Counted from the first letter of the stretch, positions 1 to 10,146 are shown. The stretch: 64,000 nucleotides of DNA from an uncultured Eubacteriales bacterium (GCA_949289635.1 CASEOS010000006.1:1-64000); one strand, 5' to 3'. Made by a program: numbers and translations. The notes: generated by a model from the sequence alone, not told the origin.

Positions 1-2400
1 AATAGTATATTCTACTATATTTCCTGTAACGACTTCTACTGGTTCTTTTGTATGGTTATATGTAATTTGATCTGCTTCTCTATCATAACTTACTTCTGGT
101 ATTCTTGTTGTAACGTCTTCTTCATCTACTTTTGTGATAAATTTTCTTAACGCTAAATCAAATTCTTGTAAGATGATATTGTCATAGTCTTCATCATCTT
201 CATATTTTACCCATTCTTCTGGTTTTGAATCTCTATCATCTACTGGATTTCCTTCACTATCTGCATCTTCTGTAATGGCTGCTTCATTTCTAATAATTCC
301 AATACTTGGATCTTCTGCTATTACTTTAAAGATAACAGATATTTCTTTATAATCTGGATTCTTTTCTGTTTCTGTATCAGAATAAGGACTATTTGGATCA
401 AATGCTTCTATTAAGTTTGCTCCTGGTGTTGTAATTTCTTCCCCTTTTCCTTTACCTAGATAATCTGTTGAAATTTTTGTTGTATCACCTTCTACATATG
501 TCCATCCCATTGATGTATTAAATTCTACAGCTGCTAACTCATCTTCATCTGTAATTGGATTCATATCAGAATCAATATCTGCTCCTAAAAATTCTAAACC
601 TTCAGGAATATCTTCTGTTAATTCTTCTACATATCCATCTATATCCCCTTCATTATATACTCTAAATGTATAGGTAACTAAATCTCCAGTACTTACTGAA
701 ACTGGTTCTTTGTTCATTTGATAATCAGCTGTTGTTTGTGTTCCGTTTGCTAAGTTTGTAATATCAACACCTAATAATCTTTCTGGAACTGCTTCTCCAT
801 TAACTTCAGTAATTCTTTTAATTAATTTTAAATCAAATTCATTACTTGCAAGAATTAATTTTTCAAAGTCATCATCATCTTGTTGTCCTTCATAGAAATA
901 ATTTGAATCTGTTAAATCATCTTTATTATTTGTGTTTCCTTTATAATCTTCCATGTTGTCTTTATTTACATTTGGTGCTGTTCCTGGTTCTGAATCTCTA
1001 TCTTCTCCTACTTGGTCTGTTATAACATTTCCGTATTCATCTACTTCTTCTGATATCCATGCTACATTTGTTAAGATTTTTCCATTTTCACTTGTATCTA
1101 CTGTACATTCTATTTCTATGGTTTCTGCATCTAATTGTCCTTGTTCATATGCTGTTAAATTTTCTGTATTATTTGCTTCTCTTGTAATTGTTACTCTATT
1201 TGTTTCTTCATCATATTCTGCTATAAATCCTTTTGTAACAATTTGTGAATATTTTAATCCACTTGGCAATTGGTCTATGATTTCTGTTGCTCTTCCGTCT
1301 ACTTCTCCTTCATTATATACAGTTATATTGTATGTTACAACATCTCCGTTTTCAACCATTACTGGATCTTTTCTATGATTATATGTTGCTGTTGTTCCAC
1401 TTTCTAATGTACTTTCATCTATGATTGGTACTCTACTATTGCTTACTTCTACTCCATTTACTTTTGTTATATATTTTCTTAATGCCAAGTCAAATTCTTG
1501 TGGATTTTTTTCTACTTTCATTAATGGTTGTGAATTCCCTGTTGCTGTTGTATATAATGTTAATTTATGTCTATGTTTTCCTGTTCCTTCTGCATAATTT
1601 CCTGCTTGTTTCTTCGCTTCATCTATTAAATATTTATATAACATTACTGCTTGTTGTCTTCTTAATGTTCCTACTGTTGGTACTTTATCACTTCCATAGC
1701 TTGACATTGCTTCATAATCTGTTCCATTTTCTGTATAGAATAACCATGCATCTTCATCATATCTATCATATTTTCCATTTTCTTCTCCATAGTTTGTAAA
1801 ATACCACATTGCTGCTTGTTGTACTGCATCTATTTCGTCATCTGTCATTTTGTATTCTTCACCTAATGCTGCATTCTCTTCTTGGAATCCTAATACTCCT
1901 GCTGCTTTTAATAAGCTTTCCTTTTCTGCTTCTGTTGATTCTCCTGGAATATATACTAGATTTGCTAATGCTAATAATTCGTTATAATGTCCACCATTAA
2001 CCAAATTAAATAATACTTTGTTGGTTAATTCATCTTGACTTGCTATGGCGTCTCTTTCTATGTACATATCAAAATACAAATTATATTCTTGTACTTGTTT
2101 GGTTCCTTGTCCTTCTGTAAAACCTACTCCTGCTTTTATACAATACACATTTACTTCTGTTGGGTCATTTGTATTTTCTCCACTATATTGCACGATATTC
2201 CATATTTTTGCTGCTGTTCCCGTTTCTCCATTTGTATTTGGATCCTCTATTGCATAGCCCATTCCTGTTTCACTTCTTAATTCTGTAATTCCAAAATACA
2301 ATGATGGTTTTAATTCTGCCGCATTGACAATACTTGGTATCATTGCTGTACAAATGATTAACATTATAGCCAATAAACCTTTAACAATTTTTTGATTCAT
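1..2400 (-). CDS. Thioester-domain (TQXA-type) surface protein with repeated adhesin modules, 3'-partial
   Basis: The reading frame starts at an ATG (2398-2400) behind a GGAGA ribosome-binding site and stays open to base 1, so the C-terminus lies outside the window (800 residues visible). A signal peptide is visible at residues 1-27 (MNQK..., hydrophobic core, cleavage near VNA/AEL). Residues 30-300 look like a Cys-Gln thioester domain: Cys87 in VYCIKAG and Gln194 in AVQQAAMW match the Cys and the TQXA-type Gln motif that form an internal thioester in Gram-positive adhesins. Then come modules of about 220 residues, each opening with FDLALRK(Y/F)IT or a variant, at about residues 303, 520 and 747. 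Each contains a DUF11-like segment ending in a D/E-rich linker. By family knowledge the protein is wall- or membrane-anchored and may bind host or matrix amines covalently. The thioester assignment comes from motif and spacing, not from an alignment. Confidence 0.75.
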   Translation of the reverse strand, partial: MNQKIVKGLLAIMLIICTAMIPSIVNAAELKPSLYFGITELRSETGMGYAIEDPNTNGETGTAAKIWNIVQYSGENTNDPTEVNVYCIKAGVGFTEGQGTKQVQEYNLYFDMYIERDAIASQDELTNKVLFNLVNGGHYNELLALANLVYIPGESTEAEKESLLKAAGVLGFQEENAALGEEYKMTDDEIDAVQQAAMWYFTNYGEENGKYDRYDEDAWLFYTENGTDYEAMSSYGSDKVPTVGTLRRQQAVMLYKYLIDEAKKQAGNYAEGTGKHRHKLTLYTTATGNSQPLMKVEKNPQEFDLALRKYITKVNGVEVSNSRVPIIDESTLESGTTATYNHRKDPVMVENGDVVTYNITVYNEGEVDGRATEIIDQLPSGLKYSQIVTKGFIAEYDEETNRVTITREANNTENLTAYEQGQLDAETIEIECTVDTSENGKILTNVAWISEEVDEYGNVITDQVGEDRDSEPGTAPNVNKDNMEDYKGNTNNKDDLTDSNYFYEGQQDDDDFEKLILASNEFDLKLIKRITEVNGEAVPERLLGVDITNLANGTQTTADYQMNKEPVSVSTGDLVTYTFRVYNEGDIDGYVEELTEDIPEGLEFLGADIDSDMNPITDEDELAAVEFNTSMGWTYVEGDTTKISTDYLGKGKGEEITTPGANLIEAFDPNSPYSDTETEKNPDYKEISVIFKVIAEDPSIGIIRNEAAITEDADSEGNPVDDRDSKPEEWVKYEDDEDYDNIILQEFDLALRKFITKVDEEDVTTRIPEVSYDREADQITYNHTKEPVEVVTGNIVEYTI

Positions 2401-2430
2401 AGATATCTCTCCTTATCGTAATTTACTTAT

Positions 2431-2458
2431 ATTTTACCTCTTTTTTTTATTTAGTCAA
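2431..2458 (-). promoter_or_regulatory. Sigma-A promoter of the thioester surface-protein gene
   Basis: Read on the minus strand: TTGACT, 16-nt spacer, TAAAAT, 30 bases upstream of the start codon. Both hexamers are close to consensus. Confidence 0.6.
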
Positions 2459-2559
2459 TAACATTTTTTTCTTATTTTTTATATCGTAAAATATTGATTT
2501 TATTTTGCTTAGGGATATAGGTTTTCTAAGTCCTTGACTTTTTTTAATCCCACATTACA

Positions 2560-2588
2560 ATTATATTACATTTTCATGATAAATTCAA
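2560..2588 (-). promoter_or_regulatory. Possible second upstream promoter of the same gene
   Basis: Read on the minus strand: TTGAAT, 17-nt spacer, TATAAT. It would give a leader of about 150 nt. The rest of the 2401-2723 divergent region is AT-rich and holds no convincing gene; I saw no clear sigma-A promoter for the plus-strand carboxypeptidase gene. Confidence 0.45.
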
Positions 2589-2723
2589 GCTTTTATGTTA
2601 ATTTAACTATATTTCCCTTAAATCCGTATGTTTTTTTGATTTTTTCAAAATCACTTGTTTCTATTTATAAAAGGTTATATTGTTATTTTTATTTTCATAT
2701 AATTGTTTAGAGGTTATTGTTTT

Positions 2724-4007
2724 ATGAAATTATTTCAAAATTCTACGAAAATTATTTTACTATTTTCTATATTTATGTTTATATCTTCATATGTTTTTGC
2801 AGATGATTTATCTCCTTTAGAAGATACTTTTGACATTTCAGAAATCTTAGGAGATTTAGAAAGTATTGAAACAAATAGTGCATTAGATCAATTGCCAATA
2901 ATTAATTCTAGAGCTTATGCTGTTATAGATAGAGCATCTAACACACTTCTTATAGGAAAAAATGAAAATCAAAAGAAAAAAATGGCTTCTACAACCAAAA
3001 TTATGACTGCTCTCATTGTTATTGAACATACTAACTTATCTGATACTATTGAAATATCAAAAAAAGCAGCTAATACAGGTGGTTCCAGACTAGGTCTAAA
3101 AAGTGGTGATAAAATAACTGTTTATGATTTACTATATGGTCTAATGATGCGTTCTGGAAATGATGCTGCTGTTGCTTTAGCAGAATATGTCTCTGGTTCC
3201 ATTTCTAACTTTGCAAATTTAATGAATGAAAAAGCTAAATTGTTAGGTCTTTCTAGCACCCATTTTGTAACACCTCATGGACTAGATGAAGATGAACATT
3301 ATACAACAGCTTATGAACTAGCTATTCTATCTAACTATGCCATGAATAATGAAATTTTTGCCAGAATTGTAGGAACCAAAAACTATACCATTACAATCAA
3401 TGGTTATCCTAAAGCACTTACGAATACCAATGAATTATTAGGTGCATTAAATGGTGTTTATGGGATTAAAACTGGATTTACGAATGGAGCTAATCGATGC
3501 TTAGTTACTTGTTGCAAAAGAGGAGAGATGGATATTATTTGCGTTGTACTTGGGGCTGATTCTAAAAAATATCGAACATCAGATAGTATTAAATTGATTG
3601 AATATGCTTTTCATAATTTTACATATGTAGATATTAAAAAAATTCTTTCAGATAATTTTGAAAATTGGAAAAAAGAAAATATTTCAAATATTGAAATTAC
3701 GAAAGGACACTCAAACGATTTTGATATTACATTTGAAAATCCTCTATATGATTTGATTCCTGTAAGAAGTGATTTAATAAATTCTTTTCATGTAAATATA
3801 GAATATGAATCTCATTTAAATGCTCCCATTACCAAGGGAACTACTATCGGTACAATTACATTACAATTAGAGGAAAATACGATATATTCTGGTAATATAT
3901 TTGTAAATACAGATATTGTACGTAAAAATATATTTGATTATTTATATAGTTTCTGCCAAAATTTTTTCCATATTTTTAATCATATTTTTCAGATATCAAT
4001 ATATTAA
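2724..4007 (+). CDS. D-alanyl-D-alanine carboxypeptidase (peptidase S11, DacF-type)
   Basis: A serine DD-carboxypeptidase trims the terminal D-Ala of peptidoglycan stem peptides outside the membrane. All three active-site motifs are present: SxxK as STTK (residues 89-92), SGN (144-146) and KTG (249-251). A signal peptide covers residues 1-27 (hydrophobic LLFSIFMFISS, cut after FA). I chose the ATG at 2724, 10 nt after a GAGG, over an upstream TTG. The C-terminal part (about 310-427) fits the beta-rich PBP5-associated domain and a hydrophobic, possibly amphipathic tail. It is transcribed away from the surface-protein gene and converges on acpP through a shared terminator. In Bacillus, dacF is a forespore gene and this window is from a spore former, but S11 paralogues are hard to tell apart, so the dacF name is not certain. 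Confidence 0.85.
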   Translation: MKLFQNSTKIILLFSIFMFISSYVFADDLSPLEDTFDISEILGDLESIETNSALDQLPIINSRAYAVIDRASNTLLIGKNENQKKKMASTTKIMTALIVIEHTNLSDTIEISKKAANTGGSRLGLKSGDKITVYDLLYGLMMRSGNDAAVALAEYVSGSISNFANLMNEKAKLLGLSSTHFVTPHGLDEDEHYTTAYELAILSNYAMNNEIFARIVGTKNYTITINGYPKALTNTNELLGALNGVYGIKTGFTNGANRCLVTCCKRGEMDIICVVLGADSKKYRTSDSIKLIEYAFHNFTYVDIKKILSDNFENWKKENISNIEITKGHSNDFDITFENPLYDLIPVRSDLINSFHVNIEYESHLNAPITKGTTIGTITLQLEENTIYSGNIFVNTDIVRKNIFDYLYSFCQNFFHIFNHIFQISIY

Positions 4008-4083
4008 ATGATTATATTTTCATTCTTATATGAATAAAAATAATAATTTTATATTTCCTATGCATTCTATAATAAATAACCAT

Positions 4084-4119
4084 AAAAAAATAGAGAAAAA
4101 CAATTTTCTCTATTTTTTT
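4084..4119. terminator. Bidirectional terminator between the carboxypeptidase gene and acpP
   Basis: A 16-bp stem (bases 4084-4099 with 4104-4119) is flanked by A and T runs on both sides and lies between convergent genes. It overlaps the acpP stop codon. Confidence 0.85.
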
Positions 4120-4360
4120 ATTTTACATTTTCTTTTATGTATTCAACAACATCTCCTACAGTTACAACTTTTTCTGCATCACTATCAGGAATTTCTATAT
4201 CAAATTCTTCCTCTAGTGCCATTACTAATTCAACAATATCTAATGAATCAGCTCCTAAGTCATCTATAAAAGATGCTTCCATTGTAACTGCGTTTTCAGC
4301 TACACCTAATTGTTCTACAATGATTCCTTTTACTTTTTCTAAAACTTCTTCTGAACTCAT
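4118..4360 (-). CDS. acpP: Acyl carrier protein
   Basis: This 80-residue acidic protein carries growing fatty acids on a phosphopantetheine arm. The attachment serine is Ser39 in GADSLDIVE; helices I-III and the acidic helix II are recognisable. The start ATG at 4360 follows an AGGAGGTG at 11 nt; an in-frame TTG 24 bases upstream lies before that site and is not the start. It follows plsX with a gap of about 180 nt, the usual order in Firmicutes lipid synthesis clusters. AcpS, which loads the pantetheine arm, is encoded at 49.2-49.6 kb. Confidence 0.95.
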   Translation of the reverse strand: MSSEEVLEKVKGIIVEQLGVAENAVTMEASFIDDLGADSLDIVELVMALEEEFDIEIPDSDAEKVVTVGDVVEYIKENVK

Positions 4361-4498
4361 TTTCTCGAGTTCACCTCCTCTCAAGTTTGCAAACGATCTA
4401 TCTTTATTGATATTTTGCTTCTACAGTTTCATTTATATTATATGTTTGTATATTTGTCAAGTAAATTTTATAATATTTTTTCTTTTTATACGATTAAG

Positions 4499-4540
4499 TC
4501 AATTATGTCCAAATGGACCTGATTTCAATTGTCCCAAATT
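4499..4540. repeat. REP-like short palindromic unit behind plsX
   Basis: The stretch contains GTCCAAATGGAC and AATTGTCCCAAATT, and resembles the GTCC-rich repeat behind acpS (49.2 kb). It begins right after the plsX stop codon. It is degenerate and could be chance. Confidence 0.35.
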
Positions 4541-5560
4541 TTATTTTTGATTTTGAAATTCTTCTATCATTTTGTCTACCGCTCTATTTTCAACAAATTT
4601 TTCTGCTTGTATAATTGTATATTCAAATAGCAATTCATCACTACTTCCATGTGCTTTTACAACTGGTTTTTTGACTCCTAGAAATAATGCTCCTCCATAT
4701 GATTTATAGTCCATTGTTTTACTAAAACGTTTAATAGCAGGTAATGCAGGAATTGCTAAAATTTTTGCTATCAAGTTTTTGGTTAGACTTTCTGTCAATG
4801 TTCTTTTTACAAATTTTCCTAATCCTTCTGTTGTTTTTAAAAATACATTTCCAGTAAAACCATCTGTTACAATGGCATCTATTTTTCCTGAAAAGGCATC
4901 TCTTCCTTCTACATTTCCTACAAAATTAATATTTAATTCTTTTGATTTCTCTTTTAGCAAATTATAGCTTTCTTTTACTAATTCATTTCCTTTTGTTTCT
5001 TCTGTTCCGATATTTAATAAGCCAATTGTTGGATTTTCTATCCCATATGTATTTCTTAGATAAATACTAGACATTTGTGCAAATTGTAATAAATTAATTG
5101 GTTTGCAATTTGTATTAGAACCTGCATCAATTAATAATAACTGGCTTTTATATGCTGGTAATATACCTGCTAATGCTGGTCTATCAATTCCTTTAATTCT
5201 TCCAACTAGTAATGTAGCACCTGTTAGTAATGCTCCAGAATTTCCAGCTGATATAAACACATCCCCTTCATCTTCTTTTAACATTTTAAATCCTACTACC
5301 ATAGATGAATCTTTTTTGTGTTTAATTGCAAGTGTTGGTGTATCTTCCATTTCAATGGTTTCAGTTGCATTTTTTATTTTTAATCTATCAGATATTTCTT
5401 CTATCTCTTTTCCATAGAATTCTTTTACTTTACTTCTGATAACTTCTTCTTTTCCTACTAATATGACTTCTGCTTTTACTTTATTAATTGCATTGACTGC
5501 TCCTTTTATATTGGCATCTGGTGCATTATCGCCACCCATGGCATCTAATATAATTTTCAC
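4541..5560 (-). CDS. plsX: Phosphate acyltransferase PlsX
   Basis: PlsX makes acyl-phosphate from acyl-ACP, the first step of the PlsX/PlsY route to phosphatidic acid. The N-terminal ILDAMGGDNAPD signature is diagnostic, and GNSGALL and GSNTNC motifs follow. The start is GTG at 5560, 8 nt behind a GGAGG, which gives 339 residues, the usual length; a TTG 15 bases upstream overlaps the ribosome-binding site. It precedes acpP in the same direction. Confidence 0.95.
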   Translation of the reverse strand: MKIILDAMGGDNAPDANIKGAVNAINKVKAEVILVGKEEVIRSKVKEFYGKEIEEISDRLKIKNATETIEMEDTPTLAIKHKKDSSMVVGFKMLKEDEGDVFISAGNSGALLTGATLLVGRIKGIDRPALAGILPAYKSQLLLIDAGSNTNCKPINLLQFAQMSSIYLRNTYGIENPTIGLLNIGTEETKGNELVKESYNLLKEKSKELNINFVGNVEGRDAFSGKIDAIVTDGFTGNVFLKTTEGLGKFVKRTLTESLTKNLIAKILAIPALPAIKRFSKTMDYKSYGGALFLGVKKPVVKAHGSSDELLFEYTIIQAEKFVENRAVDKMIEEFQNQK

Positions 5561-5687
5561 TTTTATTTCCTCCAAATCATACTTATTTCATTATATCATT
5601 AACAGTAATATTTTATTATTGTTTTTGGAAAAAAGCAAGTATTTTCTTATAATTCATTTTGATTATTCAAAGTATAAAACCCAATAT

Positions 5688-5724
5688 AAAATAGCAAGGC
5701 ATATTTATAATTCCTTGCTATTTT
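5688..5724 (-). terminator. Terminator of the str operon
   Basis: A perfect 12-bp stem (5688-5699 with 5713-5724) with a 13-nt loop lies 26 bases behind the original tuf stop codon. The downstream U-tract is short. Confidence 0.7.
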
Positions 5725-5749
5725 TATAATCTTTAAAATTCATTTTGAA

Positions 5750-6842
5750 TTATGCTAATATATCAGCAACAACTCCTGAACCAACTGTTCTACCACCTTC
5801 ACGGATAGCAAATCTTAATCCTTTTTCAATAGCGATAGGTGTAATTAATTCTGAAGAATGGTGTATGTCTTCCACCTTCTTCTTTAGTTAAAACGTATAC
5901 TTCTGATGTGAATTTTGTATGTGGGTTGATTGTTCCTGGTTTACAAAGAACTTGACCTCTTTCGATGTCTTTTCTATCAACACCTCTTAATAATGCTCCA
6001 ATATTATCTCCAGCTTCAGCTTGATCTAATAATTTTCTGAACATTTCAACACCTGTAACAACTGTTTTTCTTCTTTCAGTTGTAAGACCGATGATTTCAA
6101 CTTCATCTTGTAATTTAACTGTTCCTCTTTCTACTCTACCTGTAGCAACAGTTCCTCTACCAGTAATTGTGAATACATCTTCAACTGGCATTAAGAATGG
6201 TTGGTCAACTGGTCTTTCTGGTGTTGGGATATAGCTATCAACAGCTTCCATTAATTCTTTCATTGGTTTGTAAACTTCGTCATCTGGATTTGTTGATGTA
6301 CTTTCTAATACTTGTAATGAAGAACCTTTAATCATTGGAATTTCGTCTCCTGGGAAACCATATTCTGTTAATAGGTCTCTAACTTCCATTTCAACTAATT
6401 CTAATAATTCTGGATCATCAACCATATCGCATTTATTTAAGTAAACAACGATATATTTAACACCAACTTGTCTAGCAAGTAAGATGTGCTCTCTTGTTTG
6501 AGGCATTGGACCATCAGCTGCTGAAACAACCAAAATTGCTCCATCCATTTGAGCAGCACCAGTAATCATGTTTTTAACATAGTCAGCATGTCCTGGGCAG
6601 TCAACGTGTGCATAGTGTCTGTTTTCTGTTTCATATTCTACGTGAGCTGTGTTGATTGTGATTCCTCTTGCTTTTTCTTCTGGAGCTCCATCGATTTGAT
6701 CATAAGCTTCATATTTAGCTTTTCCTAATAATGATAAATATTTTGTAATAGCTGCTGTTGTTGTTGTTTTACCATGGTCAACGTGTCCGATTGTACCAAT
6801 GTTAACGTGTGGCTTTGTTCTTTCAAATTTTGCTTTTGCCAT
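5750..6842 (-). pseudogene. tuf: Elongation factor Tu with a frameshifting internal deletion
   Basis: The first 329 residues are canonical EF-Tu: P-loop GHVDHGKT, switch I AHVEYET, DCPGH, the NKCD guanine motif, domain II and the first part of domain III up to GGRHTPFF. The frame then jumps, adds eight foreign residues and stops at 5826. Bases 5750-5850 still encode the normal EF-Tu C-terminus (ELITPIAIE... to [10 protein letters not shown] and a stop) in another frame. Compared with the usual length of about 400 residues, some 36-37 residues of domain III are missing, and the total of 1093 bases is not a multiple of three. Either this copy is dead, with another tuf elsewhere, or the assembly collapsed two tuf copies. 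It has a strong ribosome-binding site (AAAGGAGGA) and its own promoter. Confidence 0.85.
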
Positions 6843-6869
6843 TTTTTAATTCCTCCTTTTAATTTAGGT

Positions 6870-6898
6870 AAAGGATAGGCTTTCGCACGCCTTCCTTT
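6870..6898 (-). promoter_or_regulatory. Stem-loop in the tuf leader
   Basis: AAAGGA and TCCTTT with an inner GGC/GCC pair form a stem about 28 bases before the tuf start, just ahead of the ribosome-binding site. Function unknown. Confidence 0.35.
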
Positions 6899-6949
6899 CC
6901 TGTTTATATAATTTTAAATTTAATAACGTAAGTTTCTTTTTGCATAAGC

Positions 6950-6978
6950 ATTTTATAACATTTTACTGAAAAAATCAA
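6950..6978 (-). promoter_or_regulatory. Internal promoter in front of tuf
   Basis: Read on the minus strand: TTGATT, 17-nt spacer, TAAAAT, about 110 bases before the tuf start and behind hairpin element 1. It would allow tuf to be expressed separately from fusA. Confidence 0.55.
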
Positions 6979-7044
6979 GCATTTTCCATAAATATTATAA
7001 AGTCCTATATATTCATTCATAAAATCTTTTCAACTTTATTTCAC

Positions 7045-7170
7045 AAATCAGTATAAAATCGTTATAATGTGCATTTTTGAAATTTCATTCAAGCTGAAGG
7101 CGTACTTATTGTACGTCGAAGTTTGGATGAAATATCGAAAATGTGCAGGATAATGATTTTAGGCTGATTT
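7045..7170 (+). repeat. Long-hairpin element, copy 1 (fusA-tuf gap)
   Basis: The arms (7045-7104 and 7110-7170) pair along almost their whole length, interrupted by two 2x2 internal loops and a GA-rich loop near the tip. The core motifs TGTGCATTTT, CTGAAGGCGTAC, GTACGTCGAAG and AAAATGTGCA recur in three other copies. The outer stem (TAAAATC..TTAT with ATAA..GATTTTA) differs in sequence from the other copies yet pairs. It starts 22 bases behind the fusA stop. Strand is given as + because the arm mismatches become G.U pairs only in a + strand RNA. Confidence 0.8.
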
Positions 7171-7192
7171 GAGTGATTTTAGGTCAAATTAA

Positions 7193-9274
7193 TTAGTCTT
7201 TTTTAGCTCTAGACGCAACAATTTGTTCAAAAACAGATTTTGGTACTTCTTCATAATGAGAAGGTTCCATAGAGTATGTTCCTCTACCTTGTGTTTTAGA
7301 ACGTAAGTCTGTTGCATAACCGAACATTTCAGATAATGGTATAAATGCATGGATTTCTTGCATTCCATCATTTCCATCCATACCTTCCATTCTACCTCTT
7401 CTTGAGTTTACATCACCAATAACATCTCCCATGTATTCTTCTGGAACTGTTATTTCAACTTTCATAATAGGCTCTAAAATAACTGATTTAGCTTGTTTAC
7501 AACCTTCTTTGAAAGCCATAGATGCGGCAATTTTGAATGCCATTTCTGAAGAGTCAACTTCATGGTATGAACCATCAACTAATGTTGCTTTGAAATCGAT
7601 AACTGGATATCCAGCTAAAATACCACTTTCTGCTGCTTCTCTCATACCTTGTTCAATTGGTTTAATATATTCTTTAGGAACAGCTCCTCCGACAATTTTG
7701 CTTTCGAATTCGATTCCTTTACCTGGTTCTAATGGTTCCATTTCAAACCAAACGTCACCATATTGTCCTTTACCACCAGATTGACGAATAAATTTACCTT
7801 GAACTCTTACTTTATTTCTAATGGTTTCTTTGTAAGCAACTTGTGGTTTACCAACATTACATTCAACCTTGAATTCTCTTTTTAATCTATCAACAATGAT
7901 ATCTAGGTGTAATTCACCCATACCAGCAATGATAGTTTGTCCTGTTTCTTGGTTTGTATATGTTTTAAATGTTGGATCTTCTTCAGCAAGTTTTGTCAAT
8001 GCAATTGCCATTTTTTCTTGAGCAACTTTATCTTTAGGCTCGATAGCGATATCGATAACTGGCTCTGGGAATTCCATTGATTCTAAGATAACTGGATTAT
8101 TCATATCACATAATGTATCTCCAGTTGTTACTTCTTTTAATCCTACTGCAGCTGCAATATCACCAGCATATACTTTATCTATATCTTCTCTGTGATTTGA
8201 GTGCATTTGTAAGATTCTTCCGATTCTTTCCTTTTTATCTTTATTAGAGTTTAATACAGTAGAACCTGATTCTAATGTACCTGAATATACTCTAAAGAAA
8301 CATAATTTTCCAACAAATGGGTCTGTTGCAATTTTAAATGCTAATGCTGCAAATGGTTCTGAATCTGAAGTTTTTCTTTCAATTTCGTTACCTTCTAAGT
8401 CAACACCTTTGATATGTGGAATATCTAATGGTGATGGCATATAATCAACAATGTTATTTAATAATTCTTGTACACCTTTGTTTTTATATGAAGAACCACA
8501 ACATACTGGAACGATTGTGTTATCAATTGTTCCTTTTCTTAAACCACGTTTAATTTCTTCCTCTGTTAATTCTTCACCTTCTAGGTATTTCATCATTAAT
8601 TCTTCATCTTGATCTGCAACAGCTTCTATCATAATATCACGATGTTTTTTAGCTTCTTCCTTCATATCATCTGGAATATCTGTTTCTTCAATTTCTTTTC
8701 CTAAATCATCTTTATGAATAAAAGCTCTCATTTTAATTAAATCAACAATTCCTTTGAAATTGTCTTCTGCTCCAATTGGTAATTGGATTGCTACTGCATT
8801 TGCTTTTAATCTATTTTTTAATTGGTCTATACATAGTTCAAAGTTAGCACCTGTAACGTCCATTTTGTTTACATATACCATTCTTGGAACTTTGTATTTA
8901 TCAGCTTGTCTCCAAACTGTTTCTGTTTGTGGTTGAACTCCACCTTTAGCAGCTAAAACTGTAACAGCACCATCAAGAACTCTTAAAGATCTTTGAACTT
9001 CTACTGTAAAGTCAACGTGTCCAGGAGTATCAATAATATTAATTCTATTATTGTTCCAAAAACATGTTGTAGCAGCAGATGTAATTGTAATACCTCTTTC
9101 TTGTTCTTGTTCCATCCAGTCCATTGTTGCTGCACCTTCATGAACTTCTCCTATTTTATGAGTTTTTCCTGTATAGAATAATATTCTCTCTGTTGTTGTT
9201 GTTTTACCAGCATCAATATGAGCCATTATTCCTATATTTCTTGTTCTTTCAAGTGGGTATGCTCTTCCTGCCAT
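7193..9274 (-). CDS. fusA: Elongation factor G
   Basis: EF-G is the GTPase that drives translocation of tRNAs and mRNA on the ribosome. Its length is normal (693 residues). Visible G-domain motifs: [11 protein letters not shown] (P-loop), [10 protein letters not shown] (switch I), DTPGHVDF (switch II) and NKMD. Domains II-V are all present, with the [14 protein letters not shown] stretch of domain IV and the [12 protein letters not shown] stretch of domain V. The ATG follows GAGGGGGAAATAAAGA. It is the third gene of the str operon; gaps of over 300 bases to rpsG and tuf, each holding a hairpin element, are unusual for this operon. Confidence 0.97.
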   Translation of the reverse strand: MAGRAYPLERTRNIGIMAHIDAGKTTTTERILFYTGKTHKIGEVHEGAATMDWMEQEQERGITITSAATTCFWNNNRINIIDTPGHVDFTVEVQRSLRVLDGAVTVLAAKGGVQPQTETVWRQADKYKVPRMVYVNKMDVTGANFELCIDQLKNRLKANAVAIQLPIGAEDNFKGIVDLIKMRAFIHKDDLGKEIEETDIPDDMKEEAKKHRDIMIEAVADQDEELMMKYLEGEELTEEEIKRGLRKGTIDNTIVPVCCGSSYKNKGVQELLNNIVDYMPSPLDIPHIKGVDLEGNEIERKTSDSEPFAALAFKIATDPFVGKLCFFRVYSGTLESGSTVLNSNKDKKERIGRILQMHSNHREDIDKVYAGDIAAAVGLKEVTTGDTLCDMNNPVILESMEFPEPVIDIAIEPKDKVAQEKMAIALTKLAEEDPTFKTYTNQETGQTIIAGMGELHLDIIVDRLKREFKVECNVGKPQVAYKETIRNKVRVQGKFIRQSGGKGQYGDVWFEMEPLEPGKGIEFESKIVGGAVPKEYIKPIEQGMREAAESGILAGYPVIDFKATLVDGSYHEVDSSEMAFKIAASMAFKEGCKQAKSVILEPIMKVEITVPEEYMGDVIGDVNSRRGRMEGMDGNDGMQEIHAFIPLSEMFGYATDLRSKTQGRGTYSMEPSHYEEVPKSVFEQIVASRAKKD

Positions 9275-9466
9275 TTCTTTATTTCCCCCTCTCTATATTT
9301 AAAATTTACTAAATTCGTTTTTAGCGTTGTCAAACTTCTCAAAAATATTTTCAATATACAAAAGTATTATTTCAAATATTTTTGCTCGTTTTCCTAGCTA
9401 AAATTCAAATTTATTAAATTTTATTGTTTGTAATCATTTTATAATAATTTTTAAATTCAAATTCTA

Positions 9467-9590
9467 AAACGAAGCAAAAGTAGTAAGATGTGCATTTTGG
9501 ATTATTCAGTACAGGTTGAAGGCGTACGATGGTACGTCGAAATCTGGACTGGATAGCCAAAATGTGCAGATTGCTGCTTTTCATTCGTTT
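9467..9590 (+). repeat. Long-hairpin element, copy 2 (rpsG-fusA gap)
   Basis: It has the same architecture as copy 1: an outer AAACGAA/TTCGTTT stem, a 2x2 loop, an AAAAG.AG.AA stem, a second 2x2 loop, then TGTGCATTTTGG pairing with CCAAAATGTGCA, and the GAAGGCGTAC/GTACGTCGAA tip. It ends two bases before the rpsG stop codon (9593-9595). The middle stem (CAGT/ACTG) differs from copy 1 but still pairs. Confidence 0.8.
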
Positions 9591-9592
9591 TA

Positions 9593-10063
9593 TTACCATT
9601 TATAATGTGCGAAAGCCTTATTAGCTTCTGCCATTCTATGTGTATCTTCTTTCTTCTTAAATGCTCCACCGTTTCCGTTTACAGCATCAATTAATTCACC
9701 TGCTAATTTTTCAGCCATTGTTTTTTCATGTCTATTTCTAGCATATGTTACAATCCATCTTAAACCTAAAGTTTGTCTTCTTTCTGGTCTAATCTCTAAT
9801 GGAACTTGGTATGTTGCACCACCAACTCTTCTTGCTTTAACTTCAAGAACTGGCATAACATTTTCTAAAGCTGCTTCAAAAACTTCTAGTGGATTTTTTC
9901 CTTCTTTTTCTTTTATGATGTCAAATGCATCATATACGATTTTTTGTGCTACAGATTTTTTACCGTCTAGCATGATATTGTTTACTAATTTTGTAACAAC
10001 TTTGCTATTATATATTGGATCTGGTAAAACATCTCTTTTTGCTACATATCCTTTTCTTGGCAC
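9593..10063 (-). CDS. rpsG: 30S ribosomal protein S7
   Basis: S7 nucleates assembly of the 30S head and contacts 16S rRNA and the E-site. The product is 156 residues, the normal size, running from [17 protein letters not shown] to the AFAHYKW end. The correct start is GTG at 10063, 7 nt behind GGAGGG; a longer frame reaching 10123 would add about 20 residues encoded by a palindromic leader and is not credible. It is the second gene of the str operon. Confidence 0.96.
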   Translation of the reverse strand: MPRKGYVAKRDVLPDPIYNSKVVTKLVNNIMLDGKKSVAQKIVYDAFDIIKEKEGKNPLEVFEAALENVMPVLEVKARRVGGATYQVPLEIRPERRQTLGLRWIVTYARNRHEKTMAEKLAGELIDAVNGNGGAFKKKEDTHRMAEANKAFAHYKW

Positions 10064-10090
10064 TATTCTTCCCTCCTTAAATATCTTTGT

Positions 10091-10146
10091 CAGGGGACAC
10101 ATCTTTCTTATTAGATATCCCACTTAGGTTAAGGTATGTCCCCTCC
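10091..10146. repeat. REP-like palindrome in the rpsG leader
   Basis: AGGGGACA and TGTCCCCT, about 40 bases apart, form the ends of an imperfect inverted repeat 28 bases upstream of the rpsG start. The GGGGAC core matches the REP family seen elsewhere in the window. A second small perfect hairpin, GAATACTC/GAGTATTC, lies at 10191-10210. Confidence 0.5.

Noticed and set aside
953..2280. Several plus-strand open frames
   Set aside because: They are antisense shadows of the surface-protein gene on the minus strand, low in complexity (L/S/F-rich) and without ribosome-binding sites.
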